A stretch of 11,004 nt of DNA from positions 1-11,004 of the forward strand of contig JAGRHX010000635.1 of assembly GCA_020444775.1 (NCBI GenBank), written 5' to 3'. Under the pieces are notes generated by a model. The model was not told where the DNA came from and did no database searches. It worked only from the letters and a program-made list of their open reading frames with translations. Made by a program: the position numbers and the translations under genes. Position 1 is the first letter of the stretch; every line of letters starts with the position of its first letter. The stretch is from Gammaproteobacteria bacterium (GTDB taxonomy: Bacteria > Pseudomonadota > Gammaproteobacteria > HK1). This document shows positions 1-7,962 of this stretch, piece after piece.

Positions 1-1
1 T

Positions 2-292
2 ATCCACGAGAGCCTGTCCCTGGCGCGCTTCGATTCGACCTGGGTACAGCTCATGCTGCCCTACCGTATGCCGCGCGCGCCACACGCCGGGGGACAGGAT
101 TCCGGGTTGCTGCGCAACCTGTTGTGTCCCTGGCTACTGCCGCTGCTGCACCAGCGTAGCGTTCGTCGGCAGAAGTGGACGGGGCGCTCGGGGCATACTA
201 CGCCGGCTCGGTCACCGGCAACGATCCGTTCCAGGATGACAGCAGAGACAACAGCCGCCCAGGCCGGACACGCGAAGCCGGAGACTCGCTAG
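2..292 (+). CDS. crtC: C-terminal fragment of probable acyclic carotenoid 1,2-hydratase (CrtC)
   Basis: Partial gene; its 5' part lies before the window. The open frame enters at base 2 and stops at TAG 290-292, giving 96 residues. Residues 2-26 read as HESLSLARF, then WVQLMLPYRMPR. From memory this matches the closing segment of the CrtC family, which hydrates the C1-C2 double bond of neurosporene or lycopene in the spheroidene and spirilloxanthin pathways. Linkage to bch and puh genes supports a carotenoid gene. Known CrtC proteins, as I recall them, end soon after the PFRMPR-like motif; here about 70 further Arg-, Thr- and Ala-rich residues follow, with weaker third-position GC after about base 155, so the true end may differ through a frameshift or sequence error. 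It is convergent with bchO and stops 24 nt from it. The family call rests on a short stretch without database comparison. Confidence 0.6.
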   Translation: MHESLSLARFDSTWVQLMLPYRMPRAPHAGGQDSGLLRNLLCPWLLPLLHQRSVRRQKWTGRSGHTTPARSPATIRSRMTAETTAAQAGHAKPETR

Positions 293-299
293 TCCGACC

Positions 300-316
300 G
301 AGCCTGGCGGCGGCTC
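300..316. terminator. Small hairpin between convergent crtC and bchO stops
   Basis: A 5-bp stem GAGCC/GGCTC with a 7-nt loop occupies most of the 24-nt gap between the crtC stop (292) and the bchO stop (317). Its location suits a bidirectional end of transcription. There is no T-run on either side and the stem is short, so a strong intrinsic terminator is not shown; termination could equally be Rho-dependent. Confidence 0.2.
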
Positions 317-1255
317 TCAAAGGCCCGTCGCGACTCGCGCCCGCCTCTCCCGCTCGTCGTCGACCAACCCCGTCTGCCTGGCCAACGCCATGATCGGTGC
401 TTGCACCAGGGCAGGCCGTTCCTCGTGGGCAAGATGGCCAAGACCGGGCAGCACGACCACCTTGGAATCCGCGACCCGCGACTGCACCCAGAGCGCATCC
501 CGCGCAGGAACCATCGCGTCGGCGGCACCTGCGATCAACAGCAAGCGCGGCGACAGCGACGACAGGCTGTTGGCAAGCGGCACGAGGTCCCAGTGTGCCA
601 TCATGTCGATCGTCGCCCGCACGTGACCGGGTCTACGCACGAGCGCGGCGTAAATGCGTCTGGACTCCTCGTCGACCTGCGAGCCGGTACTACGCAGCAA
701 TCGATCGAGCACCGGACCGGTGCTCGCGATGCTCGCGCACAACCGGGCAAGGCTCCTGCTTTGCGCAATGGCCCTGGCGAGCGGCGAGCACACGCTGCCG
801 GCAACCCCTTGCAACGGACGCAAGGCGCCGTTGATGCTGACCACCGCCCGTGGCTGCAGATGACTGCGCAGGCAGAGGTTCAAGGCGATCGCGGCGCCCG
901 CCGAATGGCCGACGAGCATGCATGGCGTCACGGCCAGTGAACCGAGCAGATCCATTGTCCTCAGGCTCAGCTCGTCGAGCGACGGAGCGGCGTTCGCGGC
1001 CGCGCTGAGCCCGTGCCCGGGCAGGTCCGGACAGATGATCTCGAACTGGTCGGCCAGTAGCCGCGCGAGACCCCGCCAGCTATCGGCCGACGCGCCACAG
1101 CCGTGTAGCATCAGGACCGGCGGCCCCTCGCCGAGGATCTGCAGATGCCACGTCTGCCCACCAACCCGGCGCCGCTCGCGATGCATGTGAGGAGACGAAT
1201 CAGCCTCGCGGCGTCCGCCGTTCACCTGCGTGAAACGCCGCTGGCCAGTCCGCAT
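317..1255 (-). CDS. bchO: BchO, alpha/beta-hydrolase linked to Mg-chelatase
   Basis: A 312-residue alpha/beta-hydrolase fold protein of the BchO family, a putative magnesium-chelatase accessory protein encoded with bchI and bchD in purple bacteria; its exact reaction is not established. Visible motifs are the oxyanion-side LMLHGCGAS (about 48-56), DLPGHG (77-82), the nucleophile elbow GHSAG (116-120, Ser118), a probable acid Asp246 in GAADAMVP, and catalytic His274 in GLGHLAHEERP. The open frame extends upstream to 1375, but that part overlaps the end of bchD. I chose ATG 1255 because AGGGA lies 6 nt upstream and it starts 16 nt after the bchD stop. ATG 1294 (overlapping bchD) is possible but has no visible ribosome binding site. 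The last ~15 residues are Arg/Glu-rich. It is the last gene of the minus-strand run. Confidence 0.9.
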   Translation of the reverse strand: MRTGQRRFTQVNGGRREADSSPHMHRERRRVGGQTWHLQILGEGPPVLMLHGCGASADSWRGLARLLADQFEIICPDLPGHGLSAAANAAPSLDELSLRTMDLLGSLAVTPCMLVGHSAGAAIALNLCLRSHLQPRAVVSINGALRPLQGVAGSVCSPLARAIAQSRSLARLCASIASTGPVLDRLLRSTGSQVDEESRRIYAALVRRPGHVRATIDMMAHWDLVPLANSLSSLSPRLLLIAGAADAMVPARDALWVQSRVADSKVVVLPGLGHLAHEERPALVQAPIMALARQTGLVDDERERRARVATGL

Positions 1256-1271
1256 CTGCCGTCCCTGGCGG

Positions 1272-3176
1272 TCACCGAGCGCGGTCCGCGCCATCGACGG
1301 ACAGGCTTGCGCGCAAGGCCTGAGCGGCTTCGCAGATACGTGTCGCGCAAGCATGAGGCATCGGCAGATAGTCACCGTTCATTGACCCCGCCAGCTCCCG
1401 TGCAAGCACCGACGGACGCGCCGCGGTATCGACCAGTAGTGTCCCGAAACCGCATTGACCGAGCACACGCGCGGCTCTGTGCGCATCGACACGCGCCTGC
1501 TCGCGACCGGCTTTGCCGTCTCGCGTCACGTTGGCACGGGCATCGGTGAGAAACACCAGGCTCGGCACCACACCCCGCCGCTGCAGATCGGATGCGAGCC
1601 GCTGCCCGGCCTCCACCGCTGCTGCGAGCGGTGTGCCACCGCCACCGGGCAAGCCGGCGAGCAAGCGTCGGGCGCGGGTAAGCGAACGTGTGGGTTCCAG
1701 CACCCGTTCGGCCTGCTGGCCACGAAACGCGATCATCGCGACCATGTCACGCCGCACATAACAATCGGCCAGCAGCAGCTCGACCGCCCCCTTCGCCTCG
1801 GCCAGACGCTGGGCGGCGGTGGAACCAGAGGCATCGACAATGAACACCGTGGCCCCCGGTGAGCGACGCTTGAAGCGCGTCACGCGTAAGTCCGAACCGC
1901 GTATCGCCACGCGTCGCACCCCAGCCTCGGACGGCGTGCCATTGGTCTGCGCGCGAAGCCGCTGCCAGGGCGCTGCCGCGCACAGCGTCGCGACCAAGTC
2001 CAGCCGGTTGCCGGCACCGGGACGTCCCGACTGCGTGCGTGATGGACGACCTCGGCCGGCCGCCAGATGCAGCGCGCAAGAACGTCCCCCCGCGCCAGGC
2101 GGGACACGTCCACTCCGATCTACGTGACGCAAGCGCTGCAGCAGGCCTTCCGGAATGTGCGCGCGGGCGACGTTCACCACGCGTTGCTCGAGCGAGTCGC
2201 CGCTGCCACCGTCGCCGCGCGCTGGACAGTGGTCCTCGGCATGCGTGGTGGGCGGCTCGGCGCAGCTCTGCGGCACCGGCTCCGATTGTCGCGCCGACGA
2301 CGCCGGCTCGCCCGCGTCCGGCGGCTGTGTAGGCAACAGCTCGGCACGTGGCGCCAGCACCAGGGAGGCTGCGATGCCGAGATCGACCTCCGACACCACA
2401 CCGCGTCCGCACAGGGCCGCGGATGCCCTGGCCGCGAGCACCGCGTGGGCAGCAATGCGCAACGACGACAGCCCCAGCGACTGCGCACAAGCGCACAGCG
2501 CGGCAATCGCGTCCTCGTCTATCGTCACCGAGTCGATGGATTCCCGGCAGTCGGTCAGACCCTCGGCCGCGCCATGCGCGCAGACCGCCGTCAGACCCAA
2601 GGCTTCGCGCAGCTGATCGACATCAGGCGCGACCGGGCCACGCAGATCCACGTGAAAAGCGAGCCTCTCCTGCAGCGGCTGCGCCAGCGCTTCATCCTCA
2701 TCCAGCCCCTCGTCCAGGGCAATCAGCGCAATGCGGGCCGAACGCAGCCCGTGCAAGCCATCGCGTGCCAGCTGCACCGCACCGCGATCCATCGTCTGGC
2801 ACAGATGCGCGCAGGTCATCCGGCTCATCCGCTCCGCCATGGACACCACCAGCACGCCATCATCGGCCTCGGCAAGCAACCCGGGACTCTCTATCGGTCT
2901 ACCCACCGCCAGTGTCGCCGTGAGATCGAGCCCACCCAACAAACGGCCGTCATCGACCTGGGCGGGCAGTTGGATCCAGGGCCGCTTCACGCCGAGCGTG
3001 GCGCGAAACGTCGAGAGCCAGCGGTCGCGCTCGGCGCCGGGGCTGGCACGTAGACGAATGCCGCCGAACGCCGCCGGAGCCAAAGCGAACAGGCCTGCCA
3101 CCAGCGCCGCGGCGCCGGGTTCACGGACATCGACCGCGGTCCCTTCGAGAGCGACCCGCTCAGGCAGCGGCAGCAA
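1272..3176 (-). CDS. bchD: Mg-protoporphyrin IX chelatase subunit D
   Basis: BchD is the adaptor subunit of Mg-chelatase: a ring of BchI/BchD ATPase-type subunits drives Mg insertion into protoporphyrin IX by BchH. With the start used here it has 634 residues. Residues ~20-280 form the degenerate AAA+ region (RDRWL ~51-54, LDLTATLAVGRP ~83-94, GLLAEADDGVLV ~99-110) without a Walker A loop, as is usual for BchD. Residues ~281-330 form a Pro/Ser/acidic linker and ~340-395 a basic stretch ending in NRLDLVATL. The C-terminal von Willebrand A domain has a complete MIDAS: DASGS (448-452), Thr515 in GGGGTP, and Asp545 in FLTDARAN. No ATG lies near the family start in this frame; TTG 3176 has GAGG 9 nt upstream, and TTG 3182 is an alternative. 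The start overlaps the bchI end by 17 nt, so translation is probably coupled. An ATG-initiated form from 3323 would overlap bchI by 164 nt and is unlikely. Confidence 0.93.
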   Translation of the reverse strand: MLPLPERVALEGTAVDVREPGAAALVAGLFALAPAAFGGIRLRASPGAERDRWLSTFRATLGVKRPWIQLPAQVDDGRLLGGLDLTATLAVGRPIESPGLLAEADDGVLVVSMAERMSRMTCAHLCQTMDRGAVQLARDGLHGLRSARIALIALDEGLDEDEALAQPLQERLAFHVDLRGPVAPDVDQLREALGLTAVCAHGAAEGLTDCRESIDSVTIDEDAIAALCACAQSLGLSSLRIAAHAVLAARASAALCGRGVVSEVDLGIAASLVLAPRAELLPTQPPDAGEPASSARQSEPVPQSCAEPPTTHAEDHCPARGDGGSGDSLEQRVVNVARAHIPEGLLQRLRHVDRSGRVPPGAGGRSCALHLAAGRGRPSRTQSGRPGAGNRLDLVATLCAAAPWQRLRAQTNGTPSEAGVRRVAIRGSDLRVTRFKRRSPGATVFIVDASGSTAAQRLAEAKGAVELLLADCYVRRDMVAMIAFRGQQAERVLEPTRSLTRARRLLAGLPGGGGTPLAAAVEAGQRLASDLQRRGVVPSLVFLTDARANVTRDGKAGREQARVDAHRAARVLGQCGFGTLLVDTAARPSVLARELAGSMNGDYLPMPHACATRICEAAQALRASLSVDGADRAR

Positions 3177-4215
3177 TGCCAAGCACCTCGTCCAGTGCGC
3201 GTTCGACGCGCGAATGCGAATCGGCGTCGTCCAGGGGATTACGTCGCAGCCGGTGACGCAACGCGGGAACCGCGACGCGTCGCAGATGTGAGCGCTCCAG
3301 GCTGCGCTCGCCCTCGAGCGCACACAGGGCGCGTCCGGCCCGGATCAGGGTGAGCTCACCCCGCAGGCCATCGGTGCCCACGGCCAGGCACAGCGCGGCG
3401 GCGCACTCCAGCGCCTGGTCGTTCACCTGGACCGTCGACAGCCGCGCACGTGCCGCCTCGATACGCCTTCGCAGCTGGGCATCGCTGCGCCGCCAACGCC
3501 CGGTGAATCCGCAGCGATCACGCTCGAAGGCGTCCCGGCGTTTCACGATCTCGACCCGCTCCGCAACGCTATCGGGCGTGCGCACATACACCGCCAGCCC
3601 GAAGCGGTCGAGCAACTGCGGGCGTAGCTCGCCTTCCTCCGGATTGCCGCTACCGACCAGCACGAATCGGGCTGGGTGACGCACGCTCAGACCCTCACGC
3701 TCGACCACGTTCTCACCCGAGGCGGCGACGTCGAGCAAGGTATCTATGAGGTGGTCCTCGAGTAGATTGACCTCGTCTATGTACAGGAATCCGCGATTGG
3801 CCCGCGCCAGCAGCCCCGGCTCGAAATGCTTCTCCCCTCGGGTCAAAGCGCGCTCCAGGTCCAGCGCCCCCACCACACGGTCTTCGGTGGCACCGAGCGG
3901 CAGGTCCACCACCGGCACCGGCACTTTCGCCGTGATGCGCCGGTCGCCGCAGCTGGCGTCATCGCAGCCGGCGCAATCGTGCTCATGCTCTCCCGGTGCG
4001 CAGTTGTACGGGCAACCCTTGACCACCGCCATCTTGGGCAGCAGTGACGCCATCGCCCGCACCGCGGTCGACTTGCCGGTGCCTCGGTCGCCGAGCACCA
4101 GCACGCCACCAATGCTCGGATCGACGGCTACACACAGCAACGCCTGTCTCATCTCGTCCTGACCGACGATGGCCGAGAACGGGTATTGCATCGAACCTGA
4201 CATACCCGTGCTCAC
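3160..4215 (-). CDS. bchI: Mg-protoporphyrin IX chelatase ATPase subunit I
   Basis: BchI is the AAA+ motor of Mg-chelatase, 351 residues from GTG 4215. Visible motifs: Walker [10 protein letters not shown] (42-50), the insertion [22 protein letters not shown] (98-119), Walker B FLYIDEVN (143-150), [24 protein letters not shown], sensor-1 region [20 protein letters not shown] (188-207, containing the probable Arg finger) and the C-terminal helical sensor-2 part (DGLRGELTL). Between Walker A and the insertion is a cysteine cluster: Cys68, 72, 81, 84 and 89, with C-X3-C and C-X2-C spacing. The GTG start overlaps the hemA TGA as GTGA, a typical coupling arrangement. ATG 4203 and ATG 4191 are alternatives that would remove 4 or 8 residues; none has a strong Shine-Dalgarno. 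It is followed by bchD with a 17-nt overlap. Confidence 0.96.
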   Translation of the reverse strand: MSTGMSGSMQYPFSAIVGQDEMRQALLCVAVDPSIGGVLVLGDRGTGKSTAVRAMASLLPKMAVVKGCPYNCAPGEHEHDCAGCDDASCGDRRITAKVPVPVVDLPLGATEDRVVGALDLERALTRGEKHFEPGLLARANRGFLYIDEVNLLEDHLIDTLLDVAASGENVVEREGLSVRHPARFVLVGSGNPEEGELRPQLLDRFGLAVYVRTPDSVAERVEIVKRRDAFERDRCGFTGRWRRSDAQLRRRIEAARARLSTVQVNDQALECAAALCLAVGTDGLRGELTLIRAGRALCALEGERSLERSHLRRVAVPALRHRLRRNPLDDADSHSRVERALDEVLGIAAAA

Positions 4216-5435
4216 GCTGCTATCCGCCCGACCCGGTGCAGACGAAGCTCCTGCCAGATCTGGTCTATAGCCGCTATGAGATGTTCGACATCGGCATCGC
4301 TGTGTAGCGGCGACGGCGTGATCCGTAGTCGCTCGGTACCGACCGGCACCGTGGGATAGTTGATCGGTTGCACGTAGATTCCATACTGGGACAGAAGTCT
4401 GTCCGAGACCTCCTTGCAGAGCACCGGATCGCGCACCATGACCGGCACGATATGACTGGGATTGGACAGGTGCGGGATACCGATTCGGTCGAGCTGGTCG
4501 CGTACCCGCGCCACCCGCTCGCGCTGCAACCGACGTTCGCTGTCACTTTGCTTGAGGTGCCGTACACCAGCGAGCGCACCGGCCGCCACGGCCGGTGGCA
4601 GCGCGGTGGTGAAGATGAAACCCGACGCAAAGCTGCGGATGAAGTCACACAAGGCGGCGGACGCGGCGATGTATCCACCCATGACCCCGAAGGCCTTCGC
4701 CAGCGTTCCTTCGATAACCGTCAGCCGCTGCGCAACACCATCTCGCTCGGAGACACCTCCGCCAGATGGGCCGTACAAGCCGACCGCGTGCACCTCGTCC
4801 AGATAGGTCATCGCACCATGGCGCTCGGCAACATCGCACAGCTGTGCAATGGGCGCGACATCTCCGTCCATCGAATACACCGACTCGAATGCCACGATCT
4901 TCGGCCGAGCGGGGTCGAGCCTCTCGAGCTGGCGAGCGAGATCCACCGGGTCATTGTGTGCATACACGACCTTCTCCGCACGACTGTGACGGATACCCTC
5001 GATCATCGACGCGTGATTGTGAGAGTCAGAGAGCACGACACAGTCGGGCAAACGCGAGGCCAGTGTCGCCAACGAAGCCCAGTTCGAGACATAGCCCGAG
5101 GTGAACAGCAGACTCGCCTCCTTGCCGTGCAGCGCCGCCAGCTCCTGCTCGAGCAGCACGTGATAGTGGTTGGTGCCGGAGATGTTACGGGTGCCGCCAG
5201 CGCCGGCGCCGCAGCGGTCCAGCGCCTCGTGCATCGCCCCGAGCACGGACGGATGCTGCCCCATGCCGAGATAGTCATTGGAGCACCACACCGTGACCTC
5301 GTCGCGCCCGCTCATTCCGTGACAGCGGGCCATCGGGAAAGCGCCCGCACGACGCTCCAGATCGGCAAAAGTACGGTAGTTGCCCTGCGCACGAAGGCTC
5401 TCGAGCTGCTCGTCGAAGAATGCCTGATAGTCCAT
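4212..5435 (-). CDS. hemA: 5-aminolevulinate synthase (ALAS, C4 pathway)
   Basis: ALAS condenses glycine and succinyl-CoA to 5-aminolevulinate, the first step of tetrapyrrole synthesis; it is a cytosolic, PLP-dependent fold-type I enzyme. The 407 residues match the usual ~400. Visible: WCSNDYLGM (50-58), [17 protein letters not shown] (76-92), [12 protein letters not shown] (137-148, His141 stacking on PLP), [10 protein letters not shown] (183-192), [12 protein letters not shown] (211-222, Asp213 to the pyridine nitrogen), and the PLP lysine Lys247 in [14 protein letters not shown]. The ALAS-specific segments distinguish it from its relatives KBL and BioF. ATG 5435 is preceded by GGGGGA about 5 nt upstream. 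hemA sits downstream of puhE, as in many photosynthesis clusters, and its stop overlaps the bchI start, tying precursor supply to Mg-chelatase. Confidence 0.96.
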   Translation of the reverse strand: MDYQAFFDEQLESLRAQGNYRTFADLERRAGAFPMARCHGMSGRDEVTVWCSNDYLGMGQHPSVLGAMHEALDRCGAGAGGTRNISGTNHYHVLLEQELAALHGKEASLLFTSGYVSNWASLATLASRLPDCVVLSDSHNHASMIEGIRHSRAEKVVYAHNDPVDLARQLERLDPARPKIVAFESVYSMDGDVAPIAQLCDVAERHGAMTYLDEVHAVGLYGPSGGGVSERDGVAQRLTVIEGTLAKAFGVMGGYIAASAALCDFIRSFASGFIFTTALPPAVAAGALAGVRHLKQSDSERRLQRERVARVRDQLDRIGIPHLSNPSHIVPVMVRDPVLCKEVSDRLLSQYGIYVQPINYPTVPVGTERLRITPSPLHSDADVEHLIAAIDQIWQELRLHRVGRIAA

Positions 5436-5546
5436 ACCCTTCCCCCGAAATTTCGTGATCCATAACCATATCGAGTCAGCTGCAAGCGCCGCGTGCTGGC
5501 AACACGGCGACTCGCATCGGCGGCACCGCGCGTCATCTTCCTGCTG
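5436..5546 (-). other. 111-nt gap between puhE and hemA
   Basis: This gap holds no gene. On the minus strand it contains an imperfect stem at 5488-5508 (GCCGTG pairing with CAC..GGC around a 7-nt loop, 2-nt bulge), a 10-bp palindrome CGAAATTTCG at 5446-5455 directly upstream of the hemA ribosome binding site, and a purine-rich GGGGGAAGGG site. I find no convincing -35/-10 pair and no TGT-N12-ACA box of the CrtJ/PpsR type. It may be a leader for separate hemA expression or an mRNA processing spacer; neither is shown. Confidence 0.3.
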
Positions 5547-6314
5547 CTACGTGCTCCTATCGCCGCGGGCCACCCAACCCCACAGCGCGCGCTCGGCACC
5601 GGAGAACGCCAGGAAGCCGTGCTCGAGCACGCCAAGCAATAGCAACGCGCCGACGAGAGCCCGACCCGACCGCTCGAATGGCGCGAGCTCGGGGCCCGAG
5701 GCGTGCACGAGCAGGCTGACCGCAATCGCGGCCGGCACCAGCACCGAGAATGGCAGCAGCGGATTGCACGCGCGTTGGCGAACATAGCTGCCGAGGAATC
5801 TGAGATGCTCCGGCAACCAGCTCACCTGGAAGTGCGGCATCCCGAGAAACAGATTCAGCTTCGTGCTCCAACGCATCAGCCAGAGCGCGAGGATGCACCA
5901 GCCGGCCACCGGATTCGGCGCATTCCACGTCATGACGATCACCAGCATCGAGACGCAGACCACGGCCAGTTCGTGGAACAGACTGGCACCAATCGCCAGC
6001 GCGAAGCGACGCGCTGCCGGACAGTGCGGCGGACAAGGTCTGGCATGCACACCGGTGACGAAGCCCAGGTAATAGCTCAGCTCCAGCCAGCCCCAGATGA
6101 CTATCACCGATGCAAAAGCCAGATGGGCTGCGCCCGCAGTCGTATGGTCTCGAGTAGCGATGACGCAGGTGACTGCCACCAAGGCCAGCAGCGTGGCACC
6201 GACGATGGTGATGGCGTGAGTTCTGCGTGGCAGCGTGTCCAGGAACAGCACTGTCGCCGTGCCCAGCCACCAGATCAGCACGGCGCTCAACAGCCCGAGT
6301 GCGATATGCGTCAT
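5547..6314 (-). CDS. puhE: PuhE, putative photosynthetic complex assembly protein 2 (DUF3623)
   Basis: Integral membrane protein of 255 residues with about seven hydrophobic segments (roughly 4-26, 34-53, 62-86, 105-128, 134-157, 186-204, 217-235). Family-typical motifs are WGWLELSYYLGFVTG (74-88), the CPPHCP pair (94-99), FHELAVV (113-119), and LWLMRWSTKLNLFLGMP (144-160) followed by LPEHLRFLGSY. PuhE affects reaction-centre and LH1 assembly and bacteriochlorophyll levels in Rhodobacter; its molecular action is unknown. The frame begins with GTG 6317 followed immediately by ATG 6314; I use the ATG, though no clear ribosome binding site is visible. Only 15 nt separate it from the acsF stop, so it probably shares that transcript. 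Confidence 0.9.
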   Translation of the reverse strand: MTHIALGLLSAVLIWWLGTATVLFLDTLPRRTHAITIVGATLLALVAVTCVIATRDHTTAGAAHLAFASVIVIWGWLELSYYLGFVTGVHARPCPPHCPAARRFALAIGASLFHELAVVCVSMLVIVMTWNAPNPVAGWCILALWLMRWSTKLNLFLGMPHFQVSWLPEHLRFLGSYVRQRACNPLLPFSVLVPAAIAVSLLVHASGPELAPFERSGRALVGALLLLGVLEHGFLAFSGAERALWGWVARGDRST

Positions 6315-6329
6315 CACAGCAGGTCGACG

Positions 6330-7397
6330 CTACCAGGCCGGGCGCGTGCGTATGCGCTCAGGGAGCTCGTTACGCACCACCGGCAGACAGTAGAGCCGGG
6401 CGAAGGCGATAGCACCCATGGCGCCATGACCCAACCGCTTCAACAAGCCTCCAACTCCACCTCGGCGCCTGGCCTCCTCTGCCATCTGCATGGCATGACG
6501 AAGCTGCTCCAGCGCACGCTTGAACCTTGGATTGTCGGTATCGAGCGTGAACGGAAACACCTGACGGGTGCACTGTGACGTGATCTGGAACACGCGATGA
6601 TCATACTCGGTAGGGTCGAAACGCAGCGCCCGGTGCAGCTCGACGCGACTGTGGTCACGCACGTACATCGTCGCGTAGACGGCAACCAGGAAGAAACGGA
6701 TCCAGAGCTTGTTGTGTCCGCGTAGCAGCTCGGGATTGGCCCGCATCAGCAGCGCGAAGGCCTCGCCGTGACGGAACTCGTCATTGCACCAACGTTCGAA
6801 CCAGTTGAAGATGGGATGGAAGCAGAGTTCCGGATTGCGTTCTATCTGACGGTAGATGGTGATGTAGCGTGCGTAGCCGATCTTCTCCGACAGATAGGTG
6901 GCGTAGAAGATGAACTTCGGCCTGAAGAACGTGTACTTCTTGGATCGGCGCAGCAACCCCAGGTCGACGCCCAGACCGAAGTCCTTCAGGGCCTTGTTGA
7001 TGAAGCCGGCATGTCGGGATTCGTCGCGCGCCATCAGCCCCATCAGGTCACGCACGTCGGGATTGCTGACACGCTTCTTGATCTCGGCGTAAAGCACGCA
7101 CCCCGAGAACTCTGCGGTAATCGAGCTGGTCAGGAAATCGATGAACTCCTGCCGCAGCTCGGGTGTCAGGGATGCCGGATCGAACGCATGCCCGTCACCC
7201 GACCGGTCGAAGTGGTCACGGTTCTCGTCGGCCTTCAGCTCCGCTATCAGCGAGTCGAAATCAGACCGGATGGGCGCCACGTCTATGCGGTCCATCGCCT
7301 CGAAGTCGGTGGTGTAGAACCTCGGTGTAAGCAGGCTCTCCCGGCTGGCAAGACCTCTGGTGATATCTGAATCATGCTCGGCCACTATGCTGCTCAT
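6330..7397 (-). CDS. acsF: Mg-protoporphyrin IX monomethyl ester oxidative cyclase, aerobic type
   Basis: AcsF is the di-iron, oxygen-dependent cyclase that forms the isocyclic E ring of (bacterio)chlorophyll from Mg-protoporphyrin IX monomethyl ester. It has 355 residues. The di-iron ligands are visible in [14 protein letters not shown] (92-105, Glu96), [10 protein letters not shown] (123-132, Glu126 and His129) and [10 protein letters not shown] (205-214, Glu207 and His210). Other family blocks are RFYTTDF (26-32), [19 protein letters not shown] (166-184) and [11 protein letters not shown] (239-249). ATG 7397 has AGGAG 6 nt upstream, the site overlapping the puhC stop; the longer open frame to 7526 runs into puhC and has no support. 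The window does not show the anaerobic cyclase BchE, so whether the organism has both is open. Presence of AcsF implies pigment synthesis with oxygen present. Confidence 0.97.
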   Translation of the reverse strand: MSSIVAEHDSDITRGLASRESLLTPRFYTTDFEAMDRIDVAPIRSDFDSLIAELKADENRDHFDRSGDGHAFDPASLTPELRQEFIDFLTSSITAEFSGCVLYAEIKKRVSNPDVRDLMGLMARDESRHAGFINKALKDFGLGVDLGLLRRSKKYTFFRPKFIFYATYLSEKIGYARYITIYRQIERNPELCFHPIFNWFERWCNDEFRHGEAFALLMRANPELLRGHNKLWIRFFLVAVYATMYVRDHSRVELHRALRFDPTEYDHRVFQITSQCTRQVFPFTLDTDNPRFKRALEQLRHAMQMAEEARRRGGVGGLLKRLGHGAMGAIAFARLYCLPVVRNELPERIRTRPAW

Positions 7398-7403
7398 GAT
7401 GTT

Positions 7404-7408
7404 CTCCT
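7404..7408 (-). promoter_or_regulatory. acsF ribosome binding site
   Basis: AGGAG on the minus strand, 6 nt before ATG 7397 and sharing its last base with the puhC TGA. It decides the acsF start against the longer open frame and implies that ribosomes finishing puhC restart directly on acsF. Confidence 0.75.
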
Positions 7409-7962
7409 CAAGTGCTACCACGGTTGTTGCGCCCGCCCTCGGCGCGCGCGCCCTGGCGCTCGCCATCCGTCGGTATCCCGGCCAGCTCACCGGCACGTTC
7501 CAGCAGGCGGGCAAACTCGCTGGCATTGGTCTGCCCGAACGCGTCGAGCACGACCGTCTGCCGTGTGGTCGGATCGATGAGCATCAGCTCACCGCTGCGC
7601 GCACGGCCGAGCGTCAATGGGGTCCCCGCGGGCCGGGCCTGCAGACGTCTCTCACGAGCCAGACTACGCAGCACGCCTCGCACGAAACCGCTGCCGCCCG
7701 CTGGCAGCACGCTGACCACCCGCTCGCCGTTGCCGGTGAGCACGACGACAGCGCCGTCCTCTCGGTCCACGAATCGAAGCGCCAGCGTCTGCTGCACGGC
7801 GGACGCTGACGGATCACGGTCGCTACCGGTCACGGCTACCAACGACGGCGCCGACGGCCGATTGCCATGCAGCAGCGCCGCCAGCAGCGCCAGCACGACC
7901 AGGCAGCCTGCAGCGACGAGCATGATCGGACTGGGGCCGATGTGAGGGTGGCTGCTGCTCAT
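7408..7962 (-). CDS. puhC: PuhC, photosynthetic complex assembly protein
   Basis: Membrane-anchored protein of 184 residues. A single hydrophobic segment (about 12-31) follows a short His/Ser-rich start; the rest is probably periplasmic. The family signature [15 protein letters not shown] (91-105), a LxxGRxxSGELxLxDP block (117-131) and the [14 protein letters not shown] region (141-154) are clear. PuhC promotes formation of the RC-LH1 core complex in Rhodobacter, mechanism uncertain. The tail after ~165 is Arg/Gly/Asn-rich and looks disordered. ATG 7962 overlaps the puhB stop as ATGA; the open frame continues upstream through puhB in another frame, without support. A 10-nt gap follows to acsF. 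Confidence 0.92.
   Translation of the reverse strand: MSSSHPHIGPSPIMLVAAGCLVVLALLAALLHGNRPSAPSLVAVTGSDRDPSASAVQQTLALRFVDREDGAVVVLTGNGERVVSVLPAGGSGFVRGVLRSLARERRLQARPAGTPLTLGRARSGELMLIDPTTRQTVVLDAFGQTNASEFARLLERAGELAGIPTDGERQGARAEGGRNNRGST

Noticed and set aside
175..393. Possible small gene starting at GTG 175
   Set aside because: No ribosome binding site, overlaps both crtC and the antisense bchO end, and the second half is Pro/Arg-rich. Kept only as a hint for a frameshift in crtC.
2067..3053. Long plus-strand open frame of 328 codons opposite bchD
   Set aside because: It lies wholly antisense to bchD, whose frame has clear domain motifs; the translation is Arg/Gln/His-rich with no family signature, as expected of shadow frames in GC-rich DNA.
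4368..5465. Plus-strand open frame of 365 codons opposite hemA
   Set aside because: Fully antisense to a well-conserved ALAS gene; composition is Arg/His/Gln-rich with no recognisable motif.
5703..6578. Plus-strand open frame of 291 codons opposite puhE and acsF
   Set aside because: Spans two confident minus-strand genes and reads as polar low-complexity sequence without motifs.
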